This document shows, piece after piece, positions 50,953 to 59,931 of a stretch of 64,000 nucleotides of DNA. Location: the NCBI GenBank assembly GCA_949292025.1, contig CASEYC010000100.1, positions 40,629-104,628 of the forward strand. Direction: 5' to 3'. A program made the position numbers and the translations under genes. This stretch comes from an uncultured Bacteroides sp. (GTDB lineage Bacteria > Bacteroidota > Bacteroidia > Bacteroidales > Bacteroidaceae). How positions within the stretch are numbered: the first letter of the stretch is position 1; each line of letters starts with the position of its first letter. The notes under the pieces are model-generated. The model was given only the letters and a program-made list of their open reading frames with translations. It was not told the DNA's origin and did no database searches.

Positions 50953-51948
50953 ATGAAACAAATACTCAACCGGCTCTTCCACCACGAAGAGCTGACCACA
51001 GAAGAAGCCCGCACCCTGCTGCAAGAGATTAGCACCGGCCGGTATGCGGACGCACAGATAGCCGCCTTGCTGACCGCTTTCCAGATGCGCGGCATCACCG
51101 TGGACGAACTCATCGGCTTCCGCCAAGCACTCATGGAGACGCGCGTGCCGGTGGACTTCTCCCCCTACCACCCCATCGACATCGTGGGCACAGGCGGCGA
51201 CGGCAAGAATACGTTCAACATCTCCACCTGCGCCTGCTTCGTCGTGGCAGGAGCGGGATACAAGGTGGCGAAACACGGCAATTACGGGGCCACGTCGGTG
51301 AGCGGCGCCAGTAACGTGATAGAGGAACACGGCGTGCGCTTCACTGCCGATGCCGACCGTCTGCGCCATTCGATGGACGTATGTAACGTGGCCTACCTCC
51401 ACGCCCAACTGTTCAGCCCGGCGATGAAGTCCGTGGCACCGGTGCGCCGTGCCCTCGGCGTGCGGACTTTGTTCAACCTGCTGGGGCCGCTGGTCAATCC
51501 CTGCCAACCCGCCTACCAGTTGCTGGGCGTGGCGGACTTGGCGCAGATGCGCCTGTACACCCAAGTGTTCTACCGGCTGGGCGTGGACTTCGCGGTGGTG
51601 AACAGCCTGGACAGCTACGACGAAATTTCCCTGACGGACGAGTTCAAGGTAATGACCCGCCACTACGAACGCATCTACCGCCCGCAAGACCTTGGCTTTA
51701 AGGCAACCCGTCCGCAAGAGCTCTTCGGCGGGGCAAGCAAGGCCGATGCCGCCCGCATCTTCGACGAGGTGTTGACCGGCCGTGCCACCCGCGCCCAACG
51801 GCAATGCGTCATTGTCAATGCCGGCTTCGCCATCCAGGTGATGGAGCCGGAGAAAGAGATAGAAGCGTGCATCGCCCTTGCCCGCGAATCGCTGGAAAGC
51901 GGACGGGCGTTGGAGATGTTCAGGAAGTTTCTGGAGATTAACCGATAA
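50953..51948 (+). CDS. trpD: Anthranilate phosphoribosyltransferase
   Basis: A 331-residue enzyme transferring phosphoribose to anthranilate. PRPP-binding motif VGTGGDGKNTFNIST (about 77-91), KHGNYGATSVSGASNV, and the second acidic motif seen in this family (NSLDSYDEIS). It follows repeat d by 40 bp and precedes trpC by 14 bp. Confidence 0.96.
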   Translation: MKQILNRLFHHEELTTEEARTLLQEISTGRYADAQIAALLTAFQMRGITVDELIGFRQALMETRVPVDFSPYHPIDIVGTGGDGKNTFNISTCACFVVAGAGYKVAKHGNYGATSVSGASNVIEEHGVRFTADADRLRHSMDVCNVAYLHAQLFSPAMKSVAPVRRALGVRTLFNLLGPLVNPCQPAYQLLGVADLAQMRLYTQVFYRLGVDFAVVNSLDSYDEISLTDEFKVMTRHYERIYRPQDLGFKATRPQELFGGASKADAARIFDEVLTGRATRAQRQCVIVNAGFAIQVMEPEKEIEACIALARESLESGRALEMFRKFLEINR

Positions 51949-51962
51949 ATTATCACTTAATT

Positions 51963-52799
51963 ATGCAAGACATATTGACTGACATCATAGCCCACAAACG
52001 CCTGGAAGTGAAGCGGATGAAACAAGCCGTCCCCACTGCAGAATTGGAAAGGCGGATAGAAGAAAAGGCCCTTCCCCCCTGCCGGAGCATGAAACAGGCG
52101 TTGCTCACCTCGCACACGGGCATCATCACCGAGTTCAAACGCCGTTCGCCTTCAAAGGGATGGATTAAGCGCGAGGCCGACCCGTCCGCCATCGCCCCGG
52201 CCTACGAACGGGCAGGCGCATCGGCCCTCTCCGTGTTGACAGACGAAGCCTACTTTGGCGGGACATGGGCAGACCTGCGCACGGCCCGGACGTGTACCGC
52301 TCTCCCCCTGCTGCGCAAGGACTTCATCATCGACGAATACCAATTGCTGCAAGCCCGCCTGGGCGGTGCCGATGCCGTGTTGCTCATTGCCGCCTGCCTC
52401 CCGCAGGAGGATTGCGCCCGGTTGCTCACACAAGCGCACCGCCTCGGACTGGAGGTGTTGCTGGAAATCCATTCGGTCGAAGAACTGGCCTACGCAGCCC
52501 TGAATCCCGACATGCTGGGCGTGAACAACCGGCATTTGGGCAGCTTCCGGACAGACGTGCGCCATTCCTTCGCGATGGCTGAAGCTTTGCAGAACTTTGC
52601 CAACGCCTCTGCAGACCTTTGCCTCGTCTCCGAAAGCGGCATTTCCCACCCGGAAACCGTACGCCGCCTGCGCGCCGAGGGCTTCCGCGGCTTCCTGATG
52701 GGCGAATGTTTCATGAAAACCGATGCACCGGGCGAGACTCTGTCCGCCTTTCTGCACGCAATCACCGAAAAAGATGAAAAAGAAGAAATACCTGATTAA
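51963..52799 (+). CDS. trpC: Indole-3-glycerol phosphate synthase
   Basis: A 278-residue TIM-barrel enzyme closing the indole ring. Motifs: ITEFKRRSPSKGWI, ALSVLTDEAYFGGT, PLLRKDFIIDEYQL, VNNRHLGSF, and SESGISHPE. It is separate from TrpF, unlike the E. coli fusion, but the trpF ATG lies inside its last 26 bp. Confidence 0.96.
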   Translation: MQDILTDIIAHKRLEVKRMKQAVPTAELERRIEEKALPPCRSMKQALLTSHTGIITEFKRRSPSKGWIKREADPSAIAPAYERAGASALSVLTDEAYFGGTWADLRTARTCTALPLLRKDFIIDEYQLLQARLGGADAVLLIAACLPQEDCARLLTQAHRLGLEVLLEIHSVEELAYAALNPDMLGVNNRHLGSFRTDVRHSFAMAEALQNFANASADLCLVSESGISHPETVRRLRAEGFRGFLMGECFMKTDAPGETLSAFLHAITEKDEKEEIPD

Positions 52800-53397
52800 A
52801 GTCTGCGGCATGACGCAAGCCGACAATATCCGCGAGGCTGAAGAGCTGGGCGTGAACCTAATAGGACTCAATTTCTACCCGAAATCCCCGCGGTGCCTCT
52901 GCCAGATGCCCGACTACCTGCCCCGGATAGCCCAGCGCGTGGGTGTCTTCGTCAACCAGCCGAAAGAGGAAGTAACGATGTATGCCGACCGCTTCGGGTT
53001 GGATTACCTCCAACTGCACGGCACGGAGTCGCCCGGCTATTGCCGCACGCTGCAAAGCTATGGCTTCCGCCTCATCAAGGCTTTTGCCATCGCACAAGCC
53101 AAAGACCTGCCAACCACCCAAGCCTACGAGGGCCTGTGCGATTATTTCCTGTTCGACACCAAGACGCCCAAGTATGGAGGTTCGGGCGAGCAATTCGACT
53201 GGACACTGCTCCAGTACTACCACGGAGAGACGCCTTTCCTGCTCGGCGGGGGCATCAATGCGTATAGTGCCAAGGCCATCCGCGCCTTCCGGCATCCTCG
53301 CCTGGCGGGCGTGGACCTGAACAGCCGCTTCGAGCTTTCGCCGGGAGTGAAGGATGTGGAAAGGCTGCGAAAGTTCCTGCAAGAACTGGAAAAATGA
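52774..53397 (+). CDS. trpF: Phosphoribosylanthranilate isomerase
   Basis: A 207-residue TIM-barrel isomerase. Motifs: IKVCGMT at the N-terminus (catalytic Cys), YPKSPRC, VFVNQ, LQLHGTESP, LFDTKTPKYGGSGEQFDW, and LGGGI. The frame opens at 52723, but ATG 52774 (MKKKKYLIKVCGMTQ) is the natural start and overlaps trpC by 26 bp. Confidence 0.95.
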   Translation: MKKKKYLIKVCGMTQADNIREAEELGVNLIGLNFYPKSPRCLCQMPDYLPRIAQRVGVFVNQPKEEVTMYADRFGLDYLQLHGTESPGYCRTLQSYGFRLIKAFAIAQAKDLPTTQAYEGLCDYFLFDTKTPKYGGSGEQFDWTLLQYYHGETPFLLGGGINAYSAKAIRAFRHPRLAGVDLNSRFELSPGVKDVERLRKFLQELEK

Positions 53398-53415
53398 AAA
53401 TAGGAATTTAGTTTT

Positions 53416-53517
53416 GGCGAGGATTACGCGGATTTCACGGATATATTATTTGTGAAACCATTGGCATTCATAATTCTATGATAAAACTTAATCTGTGAAA
53501 TCCGCGTAATCCGCGCC
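53416..53517. repeat. Dispersed palindromic element, copy e (102 bp)
   Basis: A 102-bp element in the trpF-trpA gap, nearly identical to copy d apart from a 5-bp insertion and a few changes in the arms. Confidence 0.9.
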
Positions 53518-53560
53518 AAAAAACAACCCGATAAATTATCATTTAACAAAAGACATCACA

Positions 53561-54340
53561 ATGAAGAACCGAATCAACCAACTCTTTGAAAGCAACCCCA
53601 AGAACCTGCTTTCCATTTACTTTTGTGCCGGTTGCCCGACATTGGACGGGACAGCCGATGTCATCCGCACCCTCCAACGCAACGGCGTGGACATGATAGA
53701 GATAGGCATCCCTTTCAGCGACCCGATGGCCGACGGCATAGTCATACAAGAGGCAGCCACACACGCCCTGCGCAACGTGATGTCCCTCCGCCTGCTCTTC
53801 CGCCAACTGACCGACATCCGGCGCGACGTGCATATCCCGCTCCTCTTGATGGGCTACCTGAATCCGATTATGCAATTCGGCTTCGAACGCTTCTGCCAGG
53901 AGTGCGTGCGGTGCGGCATTGACGGGGTCATCATCCCCGACCTGCCTTTCCGCGAGTACGAGGAGCATTACAAGGCCTTGGCCGAACACTACGGCATAAA
54001 AGTCATCATGCTCATCACCCCCGAAACCAGCGAAAAACGTATCCGCGAGATAGATGTCCACACGGACGGCTTCATCTACATGGTATCCAGCGCGGCCACC
54101 ACCGGGGCGCAAAAAGACTTCGATGCCGCCAAGCAGGCCTATTTCCGGAAGATAAACGCGATGAACCTCCGCAACCCGCGGATGATAGGTTTCGGCATCA
54201 GCAACCGGAAAACCTTCGAAGCGGCTTGCGCCAACGCTTCGGGCGCCATCGTGGGAAGCCGCTTCGTGACCTTGCTGAACGAGCAGGAAGGCGATGCGGA
54301 AGCAGCCATACAAGCACTGAAAGAAGACTTATCCCGTTGA
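53561..54340 (+). CDS. trpA: Tryptophan synthase alpha subunit
   Basis: A 259-residue TIM-barrel subunit that releases indole from indole-glycerol phosphate for TrpB. Catalytic Glu is in DMIEIGIPFSDPMADG (about residue 48), and Asp in GVIIPDLPFREYEEH. MVSSAATTGAQK and GFGISNRKTF form the phosphate site. It is the last gene of the operon, far from trpB, as usual in Bacteroidales. It is convergent with the clostripain-like gene. Confidence 0.96.
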   Translation: MKNRINQLFESNPKNLLSIYFCAGCPTLDGTADVIRTLQRNGVDMIEIGIPFSDPMADGIVIQEAATHALRNVMSLRLLFRQLTDIRRDVHIPLLLMGYLNPIMQFGFERFCQECVRCGIDGVIIPDLPFREYEEHYKALAEHYGIKVIMLITPETSEKRIREIDVHTDGFIYMVSSAATTGAQKDFDAAKQAYFRKINAMNLRNPRMIGFGISNRKTFEAACANASGAIVGSRFVTLLNEQEGDAEAAIQALKEDLSR

Positions 54341-54363
54341 CAAACAAAAGATGATATTTTTTA

Positions 54364-55569
54364 TCACCAACCCAGTTTGGAAAGCCCTGCGGCTCCATAC
54401 CATTCGAGGGAGCGATAGGCTTCAGCGCGGGGCGAGGCTACGGATTCGGGAATATAATGTGTCACGCCGTTTGCACCCTCCATGGAGAACATCCCGACTA
54501 CTGCCGAATAGTTCTTGGGCGTGGTATTCCAATAAACCACCGCATCGTCATACGCTTGTCGCCACGTGGCGTAATCCGCTTCGCTCAAGAGAGCCTGCAT
54601 CATCTGCGCCCAGTCGTGATAGCCGATATAACTCTCGTCCCAACCCGAACGCTGGTCATAGTCGAACACTTCTTCCCGCAAGGCGTACAAATCCACCTCT
54701 TCCGTGGGCATCAACTGGGCGGTAAGGGCTGCCAACGACTCCAAGGCGGATGTGCTCAATGCACAGATGGAAGTTCCTCCCGTCCAATTCGTATTAGAAA
54801 TGCCTATCCCCCCATTATACATCGCGTCATACGCCTTGAAGTAGGCACCGGCCATAGCCGCGGATGCACCGACTTGCGCCAGATAGGGCATGATGGCATC
54901 GTATGGCGCGCCCGGGCCTGGGGTTTCCGTAGGAGAGGCGATATAATAATCTGTATAGTCGCGCAGTTCATAAGCCACTTCGATGGATTGCATGAAGCAG
55001 GCATCGAACATCAGGAAATCCAAGTGGGGAGCCGCCGCCAATATCTCTTTGAAATCAGAGAGGTTCATGCGATTGTCCCCATCGCCACGATCCTGCCCTA
55101 TCCAACGGCTGGATGGCAGAGGATAGGGAATCCAACCGTCGCAATGCGACCAGTAAATCAAGCCATAGCTCTGAGCCTGGTAGGCGGGATTGCCAAAGAC
55201 GTCATTAAACACCTCTTGCGTCTCTTCCACGCCTACAGAATTGCGGTCGCCATATTCCTTGACGATTTCTTCTTGCACCTTGCCGCCCACGTTTCTGAAC
55301 TTCAGGAGGCGGACGTCGTCATCCCCCGTATCCACGTAGGCAAAATAGAGCAGCGACGAGGGAGCGCCCGCCATGCCTGCCCTCACTTCGTCCAAATCCC
55401 TGCCGGGGAAGGAAGAAAGGCTGTTGTCTCCCGCGATATACATCAGCACCACACGCTCCACTGGCTCCACCGAGGGGCCGTCCTCCTTCTCGCAAGCACT
55501 GAACAAGAACAGGGACAGACACCCTACCAGCATCCCCTTTGCCCACATTATTGAAATAAAGCTTCTCAT
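54364..55569 (-). CDS. Clostripain-family (C11) cysteine protease lipoprotein
   Basis: A 401-residue protein with a lipoprotein signal (LFLFSAC, lipid Cys at residue 26). The C11/caspase-like catalytic dyad is H142 in YWSHCDGW and C191 in MFDACFMQSIEVA. The clan CD cores VLMYIAGDNSL and LDFLMFDAC are clear. Family proteases cleave after Arg or Lys and need activation by self-cleavage. The usual SHG is SHC here, as I have seen in the Bacteroidetes lipoprotein subgroup. Its start overlaps the stop of the gene upstream by 4 bp. Confidence 0.92.
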   Translation of the reverse strand: MRSFISIMWAKGMLVGCLSLFLFSACEKEDGPSVEPVERVVLMYIAGDNSLSSFPGRDLDEVRAGMAGAPSSLLYFAYVDTGDDDVRLLKFRNVGGKVQEEIVKEYGDRNSVGVEETQEVFNDVFGNPAYQAQSYGLIYWSHCDGWIPYPLPSSRWIGQDRGDGDNRMNLSDFKEILAAAPHLDFLMFDACFMQSIEVAYELRDYTDYYIASPTETPGPGAPYDAIMPYLAQVGASAAMAGAYFKAYDAMYNGGIGISNTNWTGGTSICALSTSALESLAALTAQLMPTEEVDLYALREEVFDYDQRSGWDESYIGYHDWAQMMQALLSEADYATWRQAYDDAVVYWNTTPKNYSAVVGMFSMEGANGVTHYIPESVASPRAEAYRSLEWYGAAGLSKLGW

Positions 55570-55970
55570 CGATACTCCTTCGGTTTCTTAAAGATGAATT
55601 CCTTCTGCTCGACATTCTCCAAGACGAACGCATCGCCTTTGCCATACGCCTTGCGCACTTTGGAGAGCTCCTTCTCCAGCTTGGACTTGTGCTCGGAGAA
55701 ATAGATGGCGCAGGTGTAGTCTGGCTTGCCTTTCTGATACTCCAGGTAGTTCTTCAACTGATAGGCATACATCTCGCGCTCGGGCAAGAACCCGTTTTTG
55801 TCCAACGCCACACTGTCAACGAGCTGTACCTCGGTGAAGTAGACCACCGAATCCTTGAATGAAGCCCCCACGCCGAACACGTACACGGGCTTGTCCCCGC
55901 CTTTCATCGTGAAGGCCGAGAAAAGCACGACGGACACTGCCGCCACAAGAATCATCCGAATGTATTTCAT
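55566..55970 (-). CDS. Small secreted protein coupled to the clostripain-like gene
   Basis: A 134-residue protein with a signal peptide (MKYIRMILVAAVSVVLFSAF). The mature part is about 110 residues with mixed strands and helices (KPVYVFGVGASFKDSVVYFTEVQLVD, KSKLEKELSKVRKAYGKG) and ends in a basic tail. A -7 box TACCTTTG (minus, 56003-56010) lies 33 bp upstream. The 4-bp overlap with the clostripain gene suggests a functional pair, for example inhibitor or chaperone, but that is an inference. Confidence 0.8.
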   Translation of the reverse strand: MKYIRMILVAAVSVVLFSAFTMKGGDKPVYVFGVGASFKDSVVYFTEVQLVDSVALDKNGFLPEREMYAYQLKNYLEYQKGKPDYTCAIYFSEHKSKLEKELSKVRKAYGKGDAFVLENVEQKEFIFKKPKEYR

Positions 55971-56012
55971 ACGCAAAATCTGTTGTTTTATAGTAAACGC
56001 CGCAAAGGTAAC

Positions 56013-56050
56013 AAAAAAAACCGGACGCCCCGAAAGACGAACCGGTTTTT
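56013..56050 (-). terminator. Intrinsic terminator of rpoD
   Basis: On the minus strand, AAAACCGG and CCGGTTTT enclose a 17-nt loop and are followed by a run of T. It lies 38 bp after the rpoD stop codon and ends just before the promoter of the next minus-strand gene. Confidence 0.85.
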
Positions 56051-56087
56051 AATGTTTCTAAAGTTGTCGGAAACTGATACTTCTTAC

Positions 56088-56948
56088 TCATCCCAAGTAA
56101 GACTTGAGCAATTTGCTACGATTGCTTTGTCTGAGTCTTCTGATGGCTTTTTCCTTAATCTGGCGGACACGTTCACGGGTAAGCCCGAATTTGTCGCCGA
56201 TTTCCTCCAGGGTCATTTCCTGTTGTCCGATGCCGAAGAACATCTGGATGATTTCCTTCTCGCGATCGGTGAGCGTAGAAAGTGCTCTATCAATTTCCCT
56301 CGCAAGAGACTCGTTCACTAACGAGCGGTCGGCCATGGGAGAATCGTCGTTGACCAGCACGTCCAGCAGGCTGTTGTCCTCGCCCTCCACGAAAGGCGCG
56401 TCCACCGAGATGTGGCGTCCGGACACCTTCAGCGTATCGGAGATTTTGTCCACGGGAATGTCCAGTTCGTCGGCCAGTTCTTCGGGCGACGGGCGGCGTT
56501 CGTTCTCCTGCTCGAACTTGGAGAAGGCTTTGCTGATTTTGTTCAGCGAGCCCACCTGGTTCAGCGGCAGGCGCACGATGCGCGACTGTTCGGCCAAAGC
56601 CTGGAGAATGGACTGGCGTATCCACCATACGGCATAACTGATGAACTTGAAGCCACGTGTCTCGTCGAACTTCTCGGCAGCCTTTATCAAGCCCAAGTTG
56701 CCCTCGTTGATCAAGTCCGGAAGGCTAAGTCCTTGGTTCTGATACTGTTTTGCCACAGACACGACGAAACGAAGATTGGCGCGCGTCAATTTCTCCAATG
56801 CAGCACGGTCACCCTTGCGGATGCGCTGGGCGAGTTCCACCTCCTCCTCGACAGTAATCAGGTCTTCACGGCCGATTTCCTGCAAATACTTGTCAAGCGA
56901 GGCACTCTCCCTGTTAGTGATACTTTTGGTAATCTTTAATTGTCTCAT
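56088..56948 (-). CDS. rpoD: Primary RNA polymerase sigma factor (sigma-70, Bacteroidetes type)
   Basis: A 286-residue sigma factor that directs RNA polymerase to the -33/-7 promoters seen across the window. It lacks region 1.1, a known trait of Bacteroidetes primary sigma factors. Present are region 1.2 ([27 protein letters not shown]), region 2 ([58 protein letters not shown]), region 3, and region 4 ([21 protein letters not shown]). A -7 box TACCTTTG (minus, 56971-56978) lies 22 bp upstream. Confidence 0.96.
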   Translation of the reverse strand: MRQLKITKSITNRESASLDKYLQEIGREDLITVEEEVELAQRIRKGDRAALEKLTRANLRFVVSVAKQYQNQGLSLPDLINEGNLGLIKAAEKFDETRGFKFISYAVWWIRQSILQALAEQSRIVRLPLNQVGSLNKISKAFSKFEQENERRPSPEELADELDIPVDKISDTLKVSGRHISVDAPFVEGEDNSLLDVLVNDDSPMADRSLVNESLAREIDRALSTLTDREKEIIQMFFGIGQQEMTLEEIGDKFGLTRERVRQIKEKAIRRLRQSNRSKLLKSYLG

Positions 56949-57026
56949 TCTTCAAAACATATTTGGGGTACAAAGGTACGACAAATTGGCGAAACTGCAA
57001 GCAATTTGGCGCAACTTTTTTCAACC

Positions 57027-57068
57027 GGCAAAGTTCTGCAAAAACAATGCCAAGGCAGAACTTTGGCA
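57027..57068. repeat. Hairpin-forming GGCAGAACTTTG motif
   Basis: GCAAAGTTCTGC (57028-57039) and GCAGAACTTTG (57055-57065) form an 11-bp stem around 15 nt. Degenerate CAA-x-TTGGCG units with about 20-bp period precede it from 56982. The same GGCAGAACTTTG core occurs at 41438-41448 in the leader of the Smr gene. Confidence 0.75.
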
Positions 57069-57106
57069 GCCGCTCCGCGAAAGAAAGGCTTTCGCAAAGC
57101 GGATAT

Positions 57107-57137
57107 TTGCATATTTCGTCCAAAATGCCTACTTTTG
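57107..57137 (+). promoter_or_regulatory. Promoter of the ExoX-C-domain gene
   Basis: TTTG (57107-57110), 19 bp, and TACTTTTG (57130-57137), 27 bp upstream of the ATG at 57165. Confidence 0.75.
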
Positions 57138-57164
57138 GCTTCTGAAGAAGAAAAAAGGAGCAAT

Positions 57165-58013
57165 ATGGCAAATCCTACCCTGCCCGGCCTGACCGGGGCG
57201 GAACAAGAAGCGTTGTACGCCAAACTGAAGCTGTACAACGAAGGGCGTCCTTCCTACAAGGAGACAGGAGCCTACCTGGTCGTGCTCCCCCGCCCCGGAC
57301 ATCCCAAGTATTCGCTTTGGATATACTCTCCCCTGCCCGAACGCCAATCCATCTTCTACCTCTGCGAGCTGGCCGGGGATGCCGAAGAATCCCTCCGCAT
57401 GGCCAGCGCGTGGTGCTTCTACTCCTCGCGCCGCCTGCTCGTGGTGGAGTATAACGCCAAGCGCATGCAGAGCCTGGGCGACGACCTGGTGCCCTTCGGC
57501 AAATACCGGGGACACTTCCTGCACGAGGTATTGTCCGTTGACCCGGCCTACGTGGCGTGGATAGCCTTCAAGTTCACCCCGCGCATCCCCAAGCAAGAGC
57601 GTTTTGTCCTGATAGCCAGGATATACCACTCCGTCCACCTGGACTTCATGCAGCGCAAGAGCCGGCAAGGCATACAGGGAAATTACCTGGGCAAGGAAGG
57701 CGACAAGGTGGAGAACCTCACGCTGACCGTCACCCAGGTGCGCACGGAGGACGACCCCTACAAGACGCAGATGCAGGGCACCATCCCCACCTTCCACGTC
57801 CGCCAGGTGCTTTGGCTCAGGGATGCCGTGGGCAACCGCGTCACCTTCCGCGTGGCCGCCCATGCGCCCAGCTACGAATCGGGTGTATTGCCCGCCCTGG
57901 AGCACGCCTACAAGCCGGGCGAAGTCGTGCAAGTGGTGTCTGCCCGCATCAGCCGCACCTACATGGTGAAGAACGTGCGCTGGACGCGGCTGAATTACGT
58001 GCGCCTACATTGA
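57165..58013 (+). CDS. Protein with ExoX-like C-terminal domain motif, function unknown
   Basis: A 282-residue cytosolic protein. Around residues 106-135 it has DDLVPFGKYRGHFLHEVLSVDPAYVAWI, the small F-G-K-Y-x-G ... D-P-x-Y-x-W domain found at the C-terminus of exonuclease X-like proteins and in DUF3820. No DEDD exonuclease motif is present, so it is not itself such a nuclease. The C-terminal half is beta-rich (LTLTVTQVRTEDDP, FRVAAHAPSY). The frame is open upstream to 56940, but ATG 57165 follows a good promoter. A nucleic-acid role is likely but unproven. Confidence 0.75.
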   Translation: MANPTLPGLTGAEQEALYAKLKLYNEGRPSYKETGAYLVVLPRPGHPKYSLWIYSPLPERQSIFYLCELAGDAEESLRMASAWCFYSSRRLLVVEYNAKRMQSLGDDLVPFGKYRGHFLHEVLSVDPAYVAWIAFKFTPRIPKQERFVLIARIYHSVHLDFMQRKSRQGIQGNYLGKEGDKVENLTLTVTQVRTEDDPYKTQMQGTIPTFHVRQVLWLRDAVGNRVTFRVAAHAPSYESGVLPALEHAYKPGEVVQVVSARISRTYMVKNVRWTRLNYVRLH

Positions 58014-58108
58014 AGGAAATGAGGGAGATAAAGGCTGTCCATTGGTTTAGAAATCTTAATCTTCCGAAAGCGGACGCGCAAAGTCATTCCTCTTTCAATT
58101 TAATTCCT

Positions 58109-58254
58109 TATATTTGTCGGCCGATAAGGGGAAATGCCGGACGGGTTATTAACAAAACAGGCGACTTATCAACTGTTTTCGCAATCTCCTCCCCTTTGAA
58201 CGGGCGCGATTGGAAAATTATCGTTTACTTCGCCCCGGAAAAATTTTAGAGATT
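58109..58254 (+). promoter_or_regulatory. Structured leader and -7 box of parAB
   Basis: A -7 box TATATTTG (58109-58116) is followed by about 138 nt before the parA ATG. The leader can fold: AAGGGGA (58126-58132) with TCCCCTT (58190-58196), and inside it AAAACAG (58154-58160) with CTGTTTT (58173-58179). No gene was seen in 58014-58254. Confidence 0.45.
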
Positions 58255-59031
58255 ATGGGAAAAATTATTGCTATGGCAAACCAGAAGGGCGGTGTGGGCA
58301 AAACCACCACCACCATCAACCTTGCCGCCTCGCTGGCCACACTCGAAAAGAAAGTCCTGGTAGTCGATGCCGACCCGCAGGCCAACGCCTCGTCGGGCTT
58401 GGGCGTGGACATCAAGCAGGCCGAATGCACCGTCTACGAATGCCTCATCGACCGGGCAGACGTGCGCAAGGCCCTGCACGACACGGACATCGACACCTTA
58501 AAGGTCATCTCCTCGCACATCAACCTGGTGGGCGCGGAAATCGAGATGCTCAACCTGAAAAACCGCGAACGCATCATGAAGGAAGTGCTGGCTCCGCTCA
58601 AAGACGAGTTCGACTACATCTTCATCGACTGCTCGCCATCGTTGGGCCTGATTACGGTGAACGCCCTGACCACGGCCGACTCCGTCATCATCCCCGTGCA
58701 GGCGGAGTATTTTGCCCTGGAAGGCATCAGCAAGCTGCTGAACACCATCAAAATCATCAAGTCCAAGCTGAACCCCGGCTTGGAGATTGAGGGCTTCCTG
58801 CTGACGATGTTCGACTCGCGCCTGCGCCAAGCCAACCAGATTTACGACGAGGTGAAGCGCCATTTCCAAGAGCTGGTGTTCAAGACCGTCATCCAGCGCA
58901 ATGTCAAGTTGAGCGAAGCGCCCAGCTACGGCCTGCCCACCATTCTCTATGATGCAGACTCGACCGGCGCGAAGAATTATATGGCCCTGGCCAAAGAATT
59001 GATTAACAAAAACCTACAGAAGACCGCATAA
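58255..59031 (+). CDS. parA: Chromosome-partitioning ATPase ParA (Soj)
   Basis: A 258-residue deviant Walker ATPase: KGGVGKTTTTINLA (about residues 11-24), Walker B FIDCSPSLGLIT, and FDSRLRQANQ. It forms nucleoid-bound gradients that segregate ParB-parS complexes. The start ATG 58255 (MGKIIAMANQKGG) was preferred over the frame's earlier ATG at 58210. parB follows 9 bp later. Its size fits the chromosomal type without an N-terminal DNA-binding domain. Confidence 0.95.
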   Translation: MGKIIAMANQKGGVGKTTTTINLAASLATLEKKVLVVDADPQANASSGLGVDIKQAECTVYECLIDRADVRKALHDTDIDTLKVISSHINLVGAEIEMLNLKNRERIMKEVLAPLKDEFDYIFIDCSPSLGLITVNALTTADSVIIPVQAEYFALEGISKLLNTIKIIKSKLNPGLEIEGFLLTMFDSRLRQANQIYDEVKRHFQELVFKTVIQRNVKLSEAPSYGLPTILYDADSTGAKNYMALAKELINKNLQKTA

Positions 59032-59040
59032 GAAGAAGAT

Positions 59041-59931
59041 ATGGTACAAAGAAGAAATGCTTTGGGACGCGGATTGGACGCCCTGCTCTCCATGGACGAG
59101 GTGCAGACAGAAGGCTCTTCGTCCATCAACGAAATAGAGCTGGACAAGATTTCCGTCAACCCCAACCAACCCCGACGGGATTTCGACCCGGTGGCTTTGC
59201 AGGAGCTGGCCGACTCGATAGCCGAGATAGGCATCATTCAGCCCATCACCCTGCGCCAGATGGGGGACGACACCTATCAAATCATTGCCGGCGAACGCCG
59301 CTTCCGCGCCTCGCAACTGGCCGGACTGAGCACCATCCCCGCCTATATCCGGACGGCCGACGACGAGAACGTCATGGAGATGGCCCTCATCGAGAACATC
59401 CAACGCGAAGACCTCAATTCGGTGGAAATCGCCTTGGCCTACCAACACCTCATCGAACAATACGGCCTGACCCAAGAGCGCCTCAGCGAACGCGTGGGCA
59501 AGAAACGCACCACCATAGCCAACTACCTGCGCCTGCTGAAGCTGCCTGCCCCCATACAGATTGGCCTGCAAAACAAGCAGATAGACATGGGGCACGCCCG
59601 CGCCCTGCTCACACTGGACGACCCCAAACTCCAAGTGAAGGTGTACGAGGAAATCCTCCAACACAACTACTCCGTCCGCAAGGTGGAGGAAATCGTGAAA
59701 GCCTTGAGCGAAGGAGAGGCGATAAAGAGCGGCGGACGCAAGATTGCGCCCAAACAAGCCAAACTGCCCGAGGAATTCAACGTGCTGAAGCAACAGCTCT
59801 CCGGATTCTTCAACGCCAAGGTGCAACTCACCTGCTCGGAAAAAGGAAAAGGGAAAATCAGCATACCGTTCAACAACGAAGAAGAATTAGAACGCATCAT
59901 CGGCATTTTCGACACGCTAAAAAACAGATGA
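59041..59931 (+). CDS. parB: Chromosome-partitioning protein ParB (Spo0J)
   Basis: A 296-residue CTP-dependent clamp. ParB N-terminal motifs: ISVNPNQPRRDFD, GERRFRASQLAG and ALIENIQREDLN. The HTH follows (LTQERLSERVGKKRTTIANYLRLLKLP), and the C-terminal dimerisation domain is near the end. It binds parS and loads SMC. I saw no full parS palindrome in the window. It is co-transcribed with parA and overlaps the DUF5683 gene by 4 bp. Confidence 0.95.
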   Translation: MVQRRNALGRGLDALLSMDEVQTEGSSSINEIELDKISVNPNQPRRDFDPVALQELADSIAEIGIIQPITLRQMGDDTYQIIAGERRFRASQLAGLSTIPAYIRTADDENVMEMALIENIQREDLNSVEIALAYQHLIEQYGLTQERLSERVGKKRTTIANYLRLLKLPAPIQIGLQNKQIDMGHARALLTLDDPKLQVKVYEEILQHNYSVRKVEEIVKALSEGEAIKSGGRKIAPKQAKLPEEFNVLKQQLSGFFNAKVQLTCSEKGKGKISIPFNNEEELERIIGIFDTLKNR

